This document shows, one piece after another, positions 1 through 9,020 of a stretch of 64,000 nucleotides of DNA. The position numbers and the translations under genes are program-made. Origin of the DNA: Nitrospirota bacterium (GTDB taxonomy: Bacteria > Nitrospirota > Thermodesulfovibrionia > Thermodesulfovibrionales > JdFR-88); contig JAKBYX010000005.1 in the NCBI GenBank assembly GCA_021840255.1, positions 1-64,000 of the forward strand. Reading direction: 5' to 3'. How positions within the stretch are numbered: the stretch's first letter is position 1; each line of letters opens with the position of its first letter. The notes beneath the pieces are model-generated. The model did not search any database. It saw only the letters and a program-made list of their open reading frames with translations, and had not been told where the DNA came from.

Positions 1-36
1 AAAAAAGTAAAAATAAAAATAAAAATAAAAAATTTT
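1..36. repeat. A-rich low-complexity tract
   Basis: The first 36 bases are nearly all A, broken by single T or G bases in an AAAAAT-like pattern. The tract lies just upstream of the first gene. An AAGGAGG ribosome binding site follows at 44-50. The tract belongs to a family of A-rich tracts found throughout this window. Confidence 0.7.
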
Positions 37-62
37 CCTGCACAAGGAGGAAAACCACCCCC

Positions 63-899
63 ATGGATTTTGGAATAAAAAACAGGCTTTCAAAGATATT
101 CAGCCCCAAAACCGGCAGGACGGTGATGCTGGCCGTCGACCACGGCTATTTTCAGGGCCCGACAACGGGGCTCAGGGACATGAAAAACATCATCCCGCTT
201 GTCCCCCAGGCAGACTGTCTTTTTGTGACCAGGGGCATTCTCAGGACCTCTATCGACCCGGCAACAAAAACATCCATCTGCCTCAGGGTCTCAGGAGGCC
301 CCAGCATTCTTGGAGAGCTGTCTAATGAGGACATAACCACATCCATGGAGGAGGCCCTCAGGCTGAACGCCTCCGGGGTGGGCATGTCCATATTCGTTGG
401 GGCGAAAAACGAGGACAGGACCATCTCAAATCTGGGAAGGCTGATAAACGAGGCCCAGAGGTACGGCATGCCCGTGCTGGCCATAACCGCCGTGGGCAAG
501 GAGATGGCCCGCGACGCGCGGTATCTTGGACTGGCATGCAGGATGGCTGCGGAGATAGGGGCGAACATCGTGAAGACCTATTATTGTGAGGACTTCCACA
601 AGGTGGCGGAGGGATGCCCGGTGCCAATAGTCATTGCGGGAGGCAAGAAGCTGCCTGAGATGGAGGCGCTCCAGATGACAGAGGACGCCATAAGGGCCGG
701 GGCCAGGGGCGTGGACATGGGCAGGAACATCTTCCAGAGCGACAGCCCGGCGGGAATGATAAAGGCGGTGAGGGCCATCGTGCACAAAGGGGCCACCGCC
801 AGAGAGGCCTTCGATCTTTATCATGCAAGCAAGGGGGAAAGCGGGGGGAAAAGATCTTCCTCCGCGGAGGCCGTTGACGAAAGCATGGAAAAGGTTTAA
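63..899 (+). CDS. LsrF/DhnA-like class I aldolase or thiolase
   Basis: This 278-residue protein strongly resembles LsrF, the (P)-HPD thiolase of autoinducer-2 breakdown, and the wider DhnA/FbaB class I aldolase family. Visible landmarks are the opening block around AVDHGYFQGPTTGL, the Schiff-base lysine region NIVKTYY near residue 183, PIVIAGGKKLPE and the phosphate-binding GVDMGRNIFQS. A strong AAGGAGG lies 12 bases before the ATG. No lsr transport or regulatory genes are nearby. The next gene, 15 bases downstream, is a zinc alcohol dehydrogenase, so the pair more likely handles a phosphorylated sugar or keto compound than AI-2. The substrate is not known. The C-terminal 25 residues are polar and probably disordered. 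Confidence 0.85.
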   Translation: MDFGIKNRLSKIFSPKTGRTVMLAVDHGYFQGPTTGLRDMKNIIPLVPQADCLFVTRGILRTSIDPATKTSICLRVSGGPSILGELSNEDITTSMEEALRLNASGVGMSIFVGAKNEDRTISNLGRLINEAQRYGMPVLAITAVGKEMARDARYLGLACRMAAEIGANIVKTYYCEDFHKVAEGCPVPIVIAGGKKLPEMEALQMTEDAIRAGARGVDMGRNIFQSDSPAGMIKAVRAIVHKGATAREAFDLYHASKGESGGKRSSSAEAVDESMEKV

Positions 900-914
900 G
901 GGAGCATTTTTGAT

Positions 915-1952
915 TTGAAGGTAGCGGTATATTACAGCAACAGCGACCTCCGTATGGAGGAGCGGCCCGTTCCCGCCATATCGGAAGACGAGATACTTGT
1001 AAGGATGAAGGCATCCGGCATCTGCGGGACTGACGTAATGCAATGGTACAGGCAGCAAAAGGCCCCCCGTGTCCTGGGACATGAGATGGCGGGGGAGATC
1101 GCTGAAGTTGGAAGCCGCGTGAAAGGACTCAAAAAGGGAGACAGGGTTTTCGTTTCCCACCATGTCCCCTGCTATGAATGTCATCACTGCAAGGCCTCCG
1201 ATTATACCGCCTGCGAGGCGCTCCATACCGGCAATTATGAGCCGGGCGGGTTTTCCGAATACATACGCGTGCCCGCGCTGAATGTTAAATATGGCACCCT
1301 TCCGCTGCCCGGCAACGTGAGCTATGAAGAGGCGGCGATGATAGAACCCCTGGCGTGCGTGGTTTCCGGGCAGGAGCGCGCAAAGATAAAAAACGGGCAC
1401 ACCGTCCTTGTTATCGGCTCCGGGGTCTCGGGGCTCCTGCATATACAGCTGGCCAAATTGAAAGGGGCCGCCGTCTTTGCCACGGACATAAGCGAATACC
1501 GCCTTGGCAAGGCCGCCGGGTTCATAGGGGCCGGCCATGTGTTCCATGCGGACAGGTATTCGGCGGATGAGCTTAAGAAAATGAACAACGGCAAACTCGC
1601 CGACCGCGTTATCGTATGCGCCGGGGCAACGCAGGCCGCACGGCAGGCGGTCTCCTCAGTGGACAGGAAGGGGACAGTCCTTTTTTTCGCCGTGCCGCGA
1701 GAGGACATAAGCATCCCCTCCATGAGGTTTTGGAGGGACGAGATCACTGTCACGTTCTCCTATGGGGCCGCGCCGGATGACCTGCGGACGGCGCTGTCGC
1801 TGATTGAAAAAGGCGGCGTGGACGCCAAAAAAATGGTCACCCACACCATAGCGCTTTCGGACATACAAAAAGGCTTTGCGCTGGCCGCAGGAGCGGCGGA
1901 ATCCCTGAAAGTGGTCATCGTGCCGGACGCCGCGCAAAAAACCTCCACCTGA
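915..1952 (+). CDS. Zinc-dependent medium-chain alcohol dehydrogenase
   Basis: This 345-residue MDR-family oxidoreductase is of the sorbitol/threonine dehydrogenase type. The catalytic zinc region GICGTD and GHEMAGEI are near residues 36-65. The structural-zinc cysteines, in CYECHHCKASDYTAC, are near residues 90-104. The Rossmann motif VIGSGVSGLL is near residue 165. It starts with TTG, preceded by AAGGGAGC. It should oxidise a polyol or reduce a ketone with NAD(P). It is probably cotranscribed with the LsrF-like gene 15 bases upstream, which suggests two steps of one sugar-like pathway. Substrate is not predictable from sequence. Confidence 0.85.
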   Translation: MKVAVYYSNSDLRMEERPVPAISEDEILVRMKASGICGTDVMQWYRQQKAPRVLGHEMAGEIAEVGSRVKGLKKGDRVFVSHHVPCYECHHCKASDYTACEALHTGNYEPGGFSEYIRVPALNVKYGTLPLPGNVSYEEAAMIEPLACVVSGQERAKIKNGHTVLVIGSGVSGLLHIQLAKLKGAAVFATDISEYRLGKAAGFIGAGHVFHADRYSADELKKMNNGKLADRVIVCAGATQAARQAVSSVDRKGTVLFFAVPREDISIPSMRFWRDEITVTFSYGAAPDDLRTALSLIEKGGVDAKKMVTHTIALSDIQKGFALAAGAAESLKVVIVPDAAQKTST

Positions 1953-2007
1953 TCCTTTCACAAAAAAATCAAAAAAACCAAAAATAAAAAACGTCTTCGC
2001 CTACCAG

Positions 2008-2184
2008 ATGAATCACCTTGCGGCAAGCCGCAGGGTATCTGTTATGAATTTTCAGTTAGTCATTCCGGCCAGAATTTTATTTAAAAAATCGGGCGGAATC
2101 TTTCTTAACGGAACCTTTCTTACGAAGGATTCCCGGCACGCCCAAGGGCGTAAACCCGTTTTATTAAAATTTGCGGGAATGACA
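2008..2184. repeat. Palindromic dispersed repeat, copy 1
   Basis: This copy shares about 60 bases at its left end and about 70 at its right end with 2660-2810. It contains the hairpin half-sites TTGCGGCAAGCCGCAGGG, and inverted outer motifs GTCATTCCGG and GCGGGAATGAC. The middle is longer and partly different from copy 2. It looks like a REP- or MITE-type non-coding element. The predicted reading frame inside it is not a gene. Confidence 0.8.
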
Positions 2185-2231
2185 ACATAAGGTTGCCTGT
2201 AGCACGTTACGGAGAGTTAAACAGTTAAAAA

Positions 2232-2262
2232 TTCAAAAGGAGAATGGCCGTTCTGTTATAAT
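2232..2262 (+). promoter_or_regulatory. Possible promoter of the small membrane protein gene
   Basis: A perfect TATAAT lies at 2257-2262, with a poor TTCAAA-like -35 at 2232-2237. The ATG at 2275 is only 12 bases after the -10 box, so a transcript from here would be nearly leaderless. An AAAAGGAG sequence at 2235-2242 is too far upstream to act as a ribosome binding site for this ATG. Confidence 0.35.
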
Positions 2263-2274
2263 TTTCAGACCAGC

Positions 2275-2601
2275 ATGGAAGAATATCCCGAAGAAATAGA
2301 AAAACAACAAGAACCTGTTGGCGCCCAGAAGCCGCCCGTAAAGGCCGGCTGGATATGCCTGGCCGCCGCCTGGGCGCTTTTTCTAATACCAGTGCCCGGC
2401 CTAGGCATGATAGGATGGGCGCTCAATCTGGCGGCCTTCATCATCTCCATAATCAACATGGTGAAGGGGCGGGTCGGCGCGGGTGTGGCTCAGCTCGTTT
2501 GCGTGCTGGTCGTCTCTCCGCTGGTTTATTTTGTGGGCCTTGGGATATTGTGGTCTCACATGATGGCCCAACCGGAACACTACCACCGGATATTGCTTTA
2601 G
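2275..2601 (+). CDS. Small membrane protein of unknown function
   Basis: This 108-residue protein has an acidic, proline-containing N-terminus. Two or three hydrophobic segments follow: about residues 23-42 (GWICLAAAWALFLIPVPGLG), 43-62 and 70-92. I do not recognise a family; the layout resembles small DUF4190-like membrane proteins. It lies between two copies of a palindromic repeat and is transcribed away from hisG. It lacks a close Shine-Dalgarno site, but a TATAAT box sits just upstream. The membrane segments argue that it is real. Confidence 0.55.
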   Translation: MEEYPEEIEKQQEPVGAQKPPVKAGWICLAAAWALFLIPVPGLGMIGWALNLAAFIISIINMVKGRVGAGVAQLVCVLVVSPLVYFVGLGILWSHMMAQPEHYHRILL

Positions 2602-2659
2602 GTCCGCACTCAACTTTAGTTCTTCCCTCCGGGAGAGGAGAAGGGGTGAGGGGTTTGGA

Positions 2660-2810
2660 ATGAATCACCCTGCGGCAAGCCGCAGGGTATCTGTTATGAA
2701 TTTTCAGTTAGTCATTCCGGCTTGTCCGGAATCCCTCTTCGGCTTTCCGGAAGGATTCCCGGCACGCCCAAGGGCGTAAACCCGTTTTATTAAAATTTGC
2801 GGGAATGACA
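2660..2810. repeat. Palindromic dispersed repeat, copy 2
   Basis: This second copy is in the same orientation as 2008-2184. It begins with the perfect hairpin CCTGCGGCAAGCCGCAGG and ends with GCGGGAATGACA. The inner part, TCCGGCTTGTCCGGA and CTTTCCGGAAGG, can also fold. It differs from copy 1 mainly in the middle. It sits between the small membrane protein gene and the 3' end of hisG, and may serve as a transcription barrier. Confidence 0.8.
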
Positions 2811-2868
2811 ATCGGAAGTTATGCTTGTAGCCAAATTAATAACACCAGTCGTCTATGAGACACTACAG

Positions 2869-3756
2869 CTAGGGGATGACTTTATTAAGCTGGTACTCCA
2901 CGATGCCCGTGGCCCCGGCACGTTTCAGGTCCGGTATAAGGTCTCTTACCGTCCTTTCGTCTATGACCACGTCCAGGTCGTACCAACCCTTCCCGGTAAG
3001 CAGGGAGATTGTGGGGGAGTTCATGGAAGGCAGGCATTTGAGCACCCGGTCCAATGCCTTGTCCGGCACGTTCATCTTCAGCCCCACCTTCTCCTCGGCC
3101 GCCAGGGCGCCCCTGAGCAGAAGCACCAGGTTTTCCATCTTCTGCTTTTTCCAGCGGTCCTTCCAGGATTTTCTGTTCGCGATGAAACGGGTGCTGGACT
3201 CTAGCATCGTATCCACAATGCGCAGGTTGTTCGCCCGCAGAGAGTTGCCCGTCTCGGTGAGTTCCACTATTGCATCGGCCAAGTGCGGGGGTTTCACTTC
3301 GGTTGCCCCCCAGGAAAACTCCACATCCGCCTTCACGCCGTTTTGCCTGAGATACCTCTTCGTGTAGCTGACAAGCTCCGTTGAGACCCGCTTGCCGTTC
3401 AGATCTTTAACTTTCTTTATGGGAGAATTCTGGGGCACCGCCACCACCCACCTCACCGGCTTCAGCCCCTCTTTTGCATATATAAGCTCCGCCACTTCCT
3501 GCACATCGGCGTTCTGTTCCAATATCCAGTCCTTGCCGGTCAGCCCGCAGTCCAGTATCCCTTTTTCCACGTATCCGGCCATCTCCTGCGCCCTTATGAG
3601 CATGGCCTCCACCTGCGGGTCGTCAAACGACGGATAATATGAACGGGAAGAGACGGATATGTGATAGCCCGCCTTCCTGAAAAGCTTCAGTGTGGATTCC
3701 TGGAGGCTCCCTTTGGGAAGCCCTATCTTAAGTTTCTTCTCAGCTGGCATGACCAC
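2869..3756 (-). CDS. hisG: ATP phosphoribosyltransferase, long form
   Basis: HisG joins ATP and PRPP in the first step of histidine synthesis. At 295 residues this is the long form: a catalytic part beginning [10 protein letters not shown], with GLTGKDW and the phosphate-binding [13 protein letters not shown]. It ends in the C-terminal regulatory domain, with [14 protein letters not shown] typical of the histidine-inhibited enzyme. No other his genes are in the window. It is the last gene of a long minus-strand run and is separated by about 117 bases from queC. Start codons M1 and M3 are both possible. Confidence 0.95.
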   Translation of the reverse strand: MVMPAEKKLKIGLPKGSLQESTLKLFRKAGYHISVSSRSYYPSFDDPQVEAMLIRAQEMAGYVEKGILDCGLTGKDWILEQNADVQEVAELIYAKEGLKPVRWVVAVPQNSPIKKVKDLNGKRVSTELVSYTKRYLRQNGVKADVEFSWGATEVKPPHLADAIVELTETGNSLRANNLRIVDTMLESSTRFIANRKSWKDRWKKQKMENLVLLLRGALAAEEKVGLKMNVPDKALDRVLKCLPSMNSPTISLLTGKGWYDLDVVIDERTVRDLIPDLKRAGATGIVEYQLNKVIP

Positions 3757-3873
3757 TAAATTATCACAATCAGGATGTTTATTTCAATATACCTGTGAAA
3801 CAGTCCGGTGGAAGACAAACGGAAAACGCAAATGGGGGGCGGATGGTGTGAATAAAAACCTCCTTAATTTGTT

Positions 3874-4611
3874 TTATTTCAGCGCTTCCAGAAGCGGGTC
3901 GGGGACGCCGGCATCGGCAAACCCTTTTGCCCGGTAGAGGCAGCTGTCACACCTGCCGCAGGGGCGCCCTGAAGTCGGCGGGTCGTAGCAGCTCCATGTA
4001 AGCGAATAATCCACTCCAAGTTCCAATCCCTTCCTGATGATCTCACCCTTTGTCATATGCAGGAGCGGGGCATGCACTTTGAACCTTATCCTGCCTTCCA
4101 CGCCCGCCCTTGTGGCCAGGTTGGCCATCTGCTCAAACGCTGCAAGGTACTCCGGCCTGCAATCCGGATACCCGCTGTAATCCATTACGTTTGCGCCCAT
4201 AAAGATGTCCGCAGCCTCCAGGGTCTCGGCCCAGGCCAGCGCGAAAGATAAAAACACGGTATTTCTGGCAGGCACATACGTAACGGGTATGGCCCCGGCG
4301 GCGGGGGCCTCACCTTTAGGCACTTCTATCGATGATGTCAGCGCCGAGCCACCTATAAGGCCCATATCGAAGCTCATGAGCAGGTGCTCAACGATGCCAA
4401 GGCTCCGGGCCACAGCCCGCGCGGACTCCAGCTCCCTGGCGTGCCTCTGGCCATAACTGAAGCTGAGAGCGGAAGGTGTATAACCCTCCTGCCTGGCTAT
4501 CGCGGCGGCGGTTGCCGAATCGAGTCCTCCGCTTAAAAGCACGACCGCCTTTTTTATGCCCTTGGCAGGGACTTTTTTATCTTCCACAGTTCGCTCGCTT
4601 TCCATTCTCAT
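3874..4611 (-). CDS. queC: 7-cyano-7-deazaguanine synthase (preQ0 synthase)
   Basis: QueC converts carboxy-deazaguanine to preQ0 with ATP and ammonia in queuosine tRNA modification. The PP-loop motif [12 protein letters not shown] is near residues 22-33. The zinc cysteines are near the C-terminus, in [23 protein letters not shown] and the [17 protein letters not shown] block are typical. Its ATG overlaps the stop of the upstream DUF4388 gene as ATGA, suggesting translational coupling. The first 18 residues are polar and less conserved, so a slightly later start cannot be excluded. Confidence 0.95.
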   Translation of the reverse strand: MRMESERTVEDKKVPAKGIKKAVVLLSGGLDSATAAAIARQEGYTPSALSFSYGQRHARELESARAVARSLGIVEHLLMSFDMGLIGGSALTSSIEVPKGEAPAAGAIPVTYVPARNTVFLSFALAWAETLEAADIFMGANVMDYSGYPDCRPEYLAAFEQMANLATRAGVEGRIRFKVHAPLLHMTKGEIIRKGLELGVDYSLTWSCYDPPTSGRPCGRCDSCLYRAKGFADAGVPDPLLEALK

Positions 4612-5666
4612 CAGTGGATATCGTCTCCATTGCCGGGCACGCCGTCAGGACCGGATGAAACAAGGGTAAAACCCGAATCCGTCACCTTGTAAACATAAGG
4701 GTTGCCCCAGGGGTCCAATGTGGGACCCACGTGCTCAAGCCCGGCCGGATACCTGCCGTTTTCCACCCGGTAGACTTCCACTCCGAACCGGAGCCTGTCT
4801 ATCCCCGCGGAGGCTTCATATTGTTTGGAAACCACCGGATGCGCCTGATACCCGGCGTAGAAGGTGCCGGCTGACAGTAGGAAAAGAACAGCGAGTATCC
4901 CTTCCAGCAGAAACGGGGGCAGCTTCTTGCCTCCAGAGGCCGCCTTTGAAGGGACAGGCTCAGGCTTTTCACCCGTGGTCTTTTTGTCTATGAGCCCTTT
5001 TTCATAAAGCTCCAGGAGGGTCTTCGATATCCTGAAGCTGTCAGTGCCGCTGATACTGGCTATGGTGCTTACATCGTTTTCGCCATCAACCAGATCATAA
5101 ATACTTTTCTCCAGCTCGTCCATTTCCCCTAGCTGAGCCTGCGTCTTTAAGAATATGCTCTCCAGGGTGATCTTGCCATCCACCGCGGACCATTCATCCA
5201 GTATCCGGAGGCCCTCCATCAGGATATGCTGCGTGTCAAGAGATATGGGGATGTCCTTGTCCATCGGGATGCCCTGGGGCTTGAACTCGTAATGGCCCTG
5301 CCGCCAGGTAAAAAGATAACTGATCAGCTCGGTGAACTGCTGCACAAGGGTGTCCCGCAGAGTTTCCCCCGAAATGGCGCCCATCTTTACCAGCGCATTT
5401 CCCAGCTTTGCCCCGGCTGCCTTCTGCTGGGCTAGGGCCGCATCGAGGTCTTTCTCCTTGATGAGCCCCTTTTTGAGCAGAAGCATGCCCATCCTGGATT
5501 CCGTCCGCCTGCTTGACTCGACAAAGACTATATTGCCTTCATAAAAAAGTATCCTGACGCGGTCAAAGCCCGCTTCCACCGTGAGGACGCCCGTTTTCCG
5601 CTGGTAATATATGAGCTGAAGGATGTCGGTGAGACCGAATTCCTTAAGTGTGCCTTCTAAAGCCAT
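4611..5666 (-). CDS. DUF4388 (PATAN) protein fused to a GspG-like domain
   Basis: This 351-residue protein has an N-terminal DUF4388/PATAN domain (about 1-60, beginning [24 protein letters not shown] in outline). A GspE N-terminal-like helical segment follows ([20 protein letters not shown]). A middle part of about residues 70-225 resembles regions of gliding or pilus regulators. One membrane helix near 255-275 follows. The C-terminal 65 residues match the type II secretion major pseudopilin GspG C-terminal fold ([26 protein letters not shown]). The pseudopilin N-terminal methylation helix is absent, so only the globular part is reused, presumably outside the membrane. It overlaps the TPR gene by 10 bases. 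Function unknown. Confidence 0.75.
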   Translation of the reverse strand: MALEGTLKEFGLTDILQLIYYQRKTGVLTVEAGFDRVRILFYEGNIVFVESSRRTESRMGMLLLKKGLIKEKDLDAALAQQKAAGAKLGNALVKMGAISGETLRDTLVQQFTELISYLFTWRQGHYEFKPQGIPMDKDIPISLDTQHILMEGLRILDEWSAVDGKITLESIFLKTQAQLGEMDELEKSIYDLVDGENDVSTIASISGTDSFRISKTLLELYEKGLIDKKTTGEKPEPVPSKAASGGKKLPPFLLEGILAVLFLLSAGTFYAGYQAHPVVSKQYEASAGIDRLRFGVEVYRVENGRYPAGLEHVGPTLDPWGNPYVYKVTDSGFTLVSSGPDGVPGNGDDIH

Positions 5667-7378
5667 TCGCGTCCCTGCCTCCTTCTGATCCCGGCGAAAG
5701 ACAGTATATATAGCAGGCCTATACCGGCCGCAGCCGCATAATTAAGCCATGCATGGTCCAGGGCCGCCAGGCCCACGGTGAACAGGGGGTTCAGGAGCGC
5801 CGCCATAAGAAAAAAGAGGAAACCCCAAAGCATAAGCATACCCTGCAAAATGTTGCCGCCATATATATAGGCTATTCCGGGAGGGGCAAACCCGAGGGCC
5901 CTTATCAGGGCGCTCCTCTTCAGCTGCCCTCCGTGGATCTTAAGGAGTCTTGCCACACGCTTCTTGGGATCCAGGACCTCGATCTTAACAAGACTGCGAT
6001 AGCAGTCGCTGCACATCCTGCCCCAGTAAAGCTCCTTTTCGCATCTTTCACACAGGATCTTGCCGCACCTTGAACAACGGAAAGCCTTCACCCCGCCCTT
6101 TTTGACATAAAAAAGGAAAAATACGGCCAACAAAACCGCCGCGGGCGCAAGGAGGGGAGGATACAGGCCCACTGATGACGCCTCAACGCCCCTGTGAATA
6201 TTTTCAAACAGGGAATAGAAATCGCGCATGCCAAGCGACTCATCCATAACCTTGCCGCCTGGGGAATTTTCATTTCCCCCCGCCATGCTCATGAACCGGG
6301 AGACCCTCGCAGGGTCAATGCTTACGGCCTGTTTATAAAGTTCGTCTCCTTTTTCGTAATCAAGCTGGTCCCTGCTGATCCGGGCCAGGTTGAAATACGC
6401 CGCCGCGCCGGGCCTTATGCCGACAGAGGTCTGATAAAGCTGGCCGGCCTTGTCGGGCTCGCCCAGCAGATAATAACAGTTGCCCAGGTTGATATATGCG
6501 CGGGGGTCCTTCCTGACGTCGATTGCCGCGCTATAAGCGGCAATGGCATCCGAAAGCTCGCCCGCCCTGCCGGCAGCCAGCCCATAGGAGAAAAGGCCGT
6601 CAAAATCCCTTCTGCCCCCAAGTGCGTCCAAGGCAAGCGAATTGTCCGTGCCCTCATTCACGGCTACCACCGCCCGCATTCCCGGAGTGGCCACATGGTA
6701 AACGCTCTCAGCCCAGCCGCTAAGGTATGGCACGAAGGCAAAAAATATCATTACCAGATATACGAGCACGCGGTCCCTTTTCTGAAAATACAGCCCAAGC
6801 AGGAGAAAAACAGAGGCAAGGAAAAAAATGGGGCCAAAAAAAGCCCCAATGGCCGGCACCAGGAAGAGGAAAAAATGTCTCCTGTCCTCGCTTATGTCAT
6901 GCCTTAAAAGCGGGAATTCCTTTGACAGTCTAAGGGCCGCGGTGACGGCGAGGGAAATAAAAAAAGACCAGACAAGGGCAAAAGTGAGGAGGCCGGACAG
7001 ATTCATGGCCCACCACCAGTTCCTGCCGTAAGCCTTGAAACCCTCAACGCCGTAGTAGAGCCCGCTTAAAAGACCGTTCGGGAAATCCCTGAGGTCCATG
7101 GCTGCGAGACTGAAATATGCCGGGGGAAAATCGGGTGAGACACGGATGGCCTGCTCAAGGAGAGCGCCTGAATGGATGGGATCATTTGCCGCCCTTTCCA
7201 TCAGCACATAAGAAAGCGGCTCGTTTTCCTTCAAGGAGGGGTCTTTGATCTTAAGCTGGCCATTGCCGGAAGCCATTGCCTGGACAGCTGGCAGGGCGGC
7301 AAAACAAAATGCGAGGATAACAAAAATTTTAACGGCATTCAAAAAAAACTTACGTCTTCTCACCGATTCTCCGTTCAT
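5657..7378 (-). CDS. Multi-pass membrane protein with TPR repeats and a zinc ribbon
   Basis: This 573-residue protein begins with a signal-like hydrophobic stretch (about 14-36). It has further membrane segments around 125-230. A TPR block lies at about 255-365 (ELSDAIAAYSAAIDV, YINLGNCYYLLGEPDKAGQL). A central helix follows, then a double CxxC zinc ribbon near 435-465 (CSRCGKILCERCEKE, MCSDC), and two or three C-terminal membrane helices. It overlaps plsY upstream and the DUF4388/GspG gene downstream, so the three are probably translated together. It may scaffold an envelope complex. I do not recognise a named family. Confidence 0.7.
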   Translation of the reverse strand: MNGESVRRRKFFLNAVKIFVILAFCFAALPAVQAMASGNGQLKIKDPSLKENEPLSYVLMERAANDPIHSGALLEQAIRVSPDFPPAYFSLAAMDLRDFPNGLLSGLYYGVEGFKAYGRNWWWAMNLSGLLTFALVWSFFISLAVTAALRLSKEFPLLRHDISEDRRHFFLFLVPAIGAFFGPIFFLASVFLLLGLYFQKRDRVLVYLVMIFFAFVPYLSGWAESVYHVATPGMRAVVAVNEGTDNSLALDALGGRRDFDGLFSYGLAAGRAGELSDAIAAYSAAIDVRKDPRAYINLGNCYYLLGEPDKAGQLYQTSVGIRPGAAAYFNLARISRDQLDYEKGDELYKQAVSIDPARVSRFMSMAGGNENSPGGKVMDESLGMRDFYSLFENIHRGVEASSVGLYPPLLAPAAVLLAVFFLFYVKKGGVKAFRCSRCGKILCERCEKELYWGRMCSDCYRSLVKIEVLDPKKRVARLLKIHGGQLKRSALIRALGFAPPGIAYIYGGNILQGMLMLWGFLFFLMAALLNPLFTVGLAALDHAWLNYAAAAGIGLLYILSFAGIRRRQGREWL

Positions 7379-7937
7379 CTCCTCTGATGAGTCTCTTTAT
7401 ATTGCCTGTATGCCGCATGATTATCAAGAGCGCAAGGGCGGCAGCCGTAAAGACCACGGGCCGCGATGCGCCAAAAAAGTATGAGACAGCAGGAAGGGCC
7501 GCGAAGGCCAGAAGCGCAGCCAGAGAAGAATACCTGGTAATAAAAGCTACCGAAAGCCATACGGCAACCGCAAAAACCCCGGACAGCGGAGAAAGGGCAG
7601 CCATCACGCCCAGACTCGTAGCCACGCCTTTTCCGCCTTTCAGCTTAAGGAAAATAGAAAAATTATGGCCCAGCACGGCGCAAACTCCCGCCATGCCCTG
7701 CCATGCGGCATCGAAACCCAAAAGCCTGGCGATGCACACCGCCGCCGCTCCTTTAAGGGAATCCCCAAGAAGGGTAAACAACGCCGGCCATTTGCCCACG
7801 CTCCTGAGCACGTTGGTGGCCCCAATGTTGCCGCTGCCTGTTTTTCTGAGGTCGATGCCTTTAAGGCTTGCGGCCAAAAGACCAAAAGGGAGAGAACCCA
7901 GCAGGTAGCATGCGAGAAGGAAGGCAGGCTTCGCCAT
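7350..7937 (-). CDS. plsY: Acyl-phosphate glycerol-3-phosphate acyltransferase
   Basis: PlsY transfers an acyl group from acyl phosphate to glycerol-3-phosphate, making lysophosphatidate in the inner membrane. The 195-residue protein has the family's three motifs: LGSLPFG, SGNIGATNVLR near residues 34-44, GHNFSIFLKLKGGKGVAT near 90-107, and a later membrane region. The length is normal. It starts five bases after pgsA and overlaps the following TPR gene by 29 bases. With pgsA it forms a phospholipid synthesis pair inside the Kdo run. Confidence 0.95.
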   Translation of the reverse strand: MAKPAFLLACYLLGSLPFGLLAASLKGIDLRKTGSGNIGATNVLRSVGKWPALFTLLGDSLKGAAAVCIARLLGFDAAWQGMAGVCAVLGHNFSIFLKLKGGKGVATSLGVMAALSPLSGVFAVAVWLSVAFITRYSSLAALLAFAALPAVSYFFGASRPVVFTAAALALLIIMRHTGNIKRLIRGDERRIGEKT

Positions 7938-7942
7938 TTTGC

Positions 7943-8488
7943 CTAAACCGAGGATCTCCGGAAAGATATCGTGTATTTGACCCCGGAGAAGACCGCAAGC
8001 GCCAGGGCCACGTAAATGAGGACTGTGCCCAGATCGTGAAGCATTCCAAAATTCCTGCCGTCCAGGACAAGGCCCATGATCGCGATAAACTGAAAAACAG
8101 TCTTTACTTTCCCCCCCATCTCCGCGGGCATCACCATGCCTTTAGACAGGGCCACCACCCGTAGGGCCGTGACCAGAAATTCCCTGAGTATAAGGGCCGA
8201 CGCCACCCAGACCGCAAGCTCTTCCATATAAACCAGGAGTATGAGCGCGGAGATGACAAGGAACTTGTCCGCGATGGGGTCCATCAGGATGCCGAATTTT
8301 GTAACGGTCCCCGTCTTCCTGGCCAGATAACCGTCAAACCAGTCCGTCATTGAGGCAAGCGCGAATATTCCCGCTCCGGCAACCGGATAATCGGGCGCCA
8401 CGTACAGGAAAACAGGGATGACCAGCACCCTGCTTAACGTAAGGACAGTGGGCAGGTTAAGCTTTACTGTAGGAGTCGATGATGTCAT
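7943..8488 (-). CDS. pgsA: CDP-diacylglycerol-glycerol-3-phosphate 3-phosphatidyltransferase
   Basis: PgsA makes phosphatidylglycerol phosphate from CDP-diacylglycerol. The CDP-alcohol phosphotransferase motif D-x2-DG-x2-AR-x8-G-x3-D-x3-D is intact in TDWFDGYLARK and GILMDPIADK, near residues 48-74. Several membrane helices surround it, and the length of 181 residues is usual. Its start overlaps the 3' end of kdsC by 32 bases. It is followed directly by plsY. Confidence 0.93.
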   Translation of the reverse strand: MTSSTPTVKLNLPTVLTLSRVLVIPVFLYVAPDYPVAGAGIFALASMTDWFDGYLARKTGTVTKFGILMDPIADKFLVISALILLVYMEELAVWVASALILREFLVTALRVVALSKGMVMPAEMGGKVKTVFQFIAIMGLVLDGRNFGMLHDLGTVLIYVALALAVFSGVKYTISFRRSSV

Positions 8489-9020
8489 CCCAGAGTCCTT
8501 TGGCCTTCAGTATGAATTCCACACATTCCCTTGCGGCCCCGCAGCCGCCCTTTGCCTTCGTTATCATGAGCGCGTGCCTTTTTGCCTCTTCGTGGGCGTC
8601 GGCAACGGCAACAGGAAGCCCGGCGCGCATTAATATGGGAATGTCCACGACATCATCGCCCACATACGCCGTTTCCATCGCCGGGAGACCCAGCTTTTCA
8701 AGTAGAGCCTCATATGCCGGGGCCTTGTCGATGCAGCGCTGGTACACCTCCCTGATGCCAAGCTCACTGGCCCGCTTTTCAACTACCCTGGAGTACCTCC
8801 CCGTTATCAGCGCCACATCTATGCCCGCTCTCTGGAGCAGCTTTATCCCGTGCCCGTCCCTTACATTGAATTTCTTATACTCGCCTTCTGCTCCGTCCAG
8901 GATTATACCCCCGTCGGTGAGGACCCCGTCCACATCGAAGATAAGCAGCTTTATCAATTTGGCCCGCTCTTTAAGGCCCCTTGTGTTCACAGGCCCCACA
9001 GGTTTAGTCTGTTTTTTCAA
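8457..9020 (-). CDS. kdsC: 3-deoxy-D-manno-octulosonate 8-phosphate phosphatase
   Basis: KdsC removes phosphate from Kdo-8-phosphate in lipopolysaccharide core synthesis. This is a C0-type HAD phosphatase of 187 residues. The nucleophile motif IFDVDGVLTDG is near 28-38, with RDGHGIKLL, TGRYS and YVGDDVVDIP following. Its start overlaps the stop of kdsD as ATGA, so the two are translationally coupled. The neighbouring kdsD, kdsA and kdsB complete the pathway. Confidence 0.93.
   Translation of the reverse strand: MKKQTKPVGPVNTRGLKERAKLIKLLIFDVDGVLTDGGIILDGAEGEYKKFNVRDGHGIKLLQRAGIDVALITGRYSRVVEKRASELGIREVYQRCIDKAPAYEALLEKLGLPAMETAYVGDDVVDIPILMRAGLPVAVADAHEEAKRHALMITKAKGGCGAARECVEFILKAKGLWDDIIDSYSKA

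Noticed and set aside
426-1547. Long open frame of 373 codons on the minus strand
   Set aside because: It lies antisense to the aldolase and dehydrogenase genes, has shadow-frame composition and matches no family.
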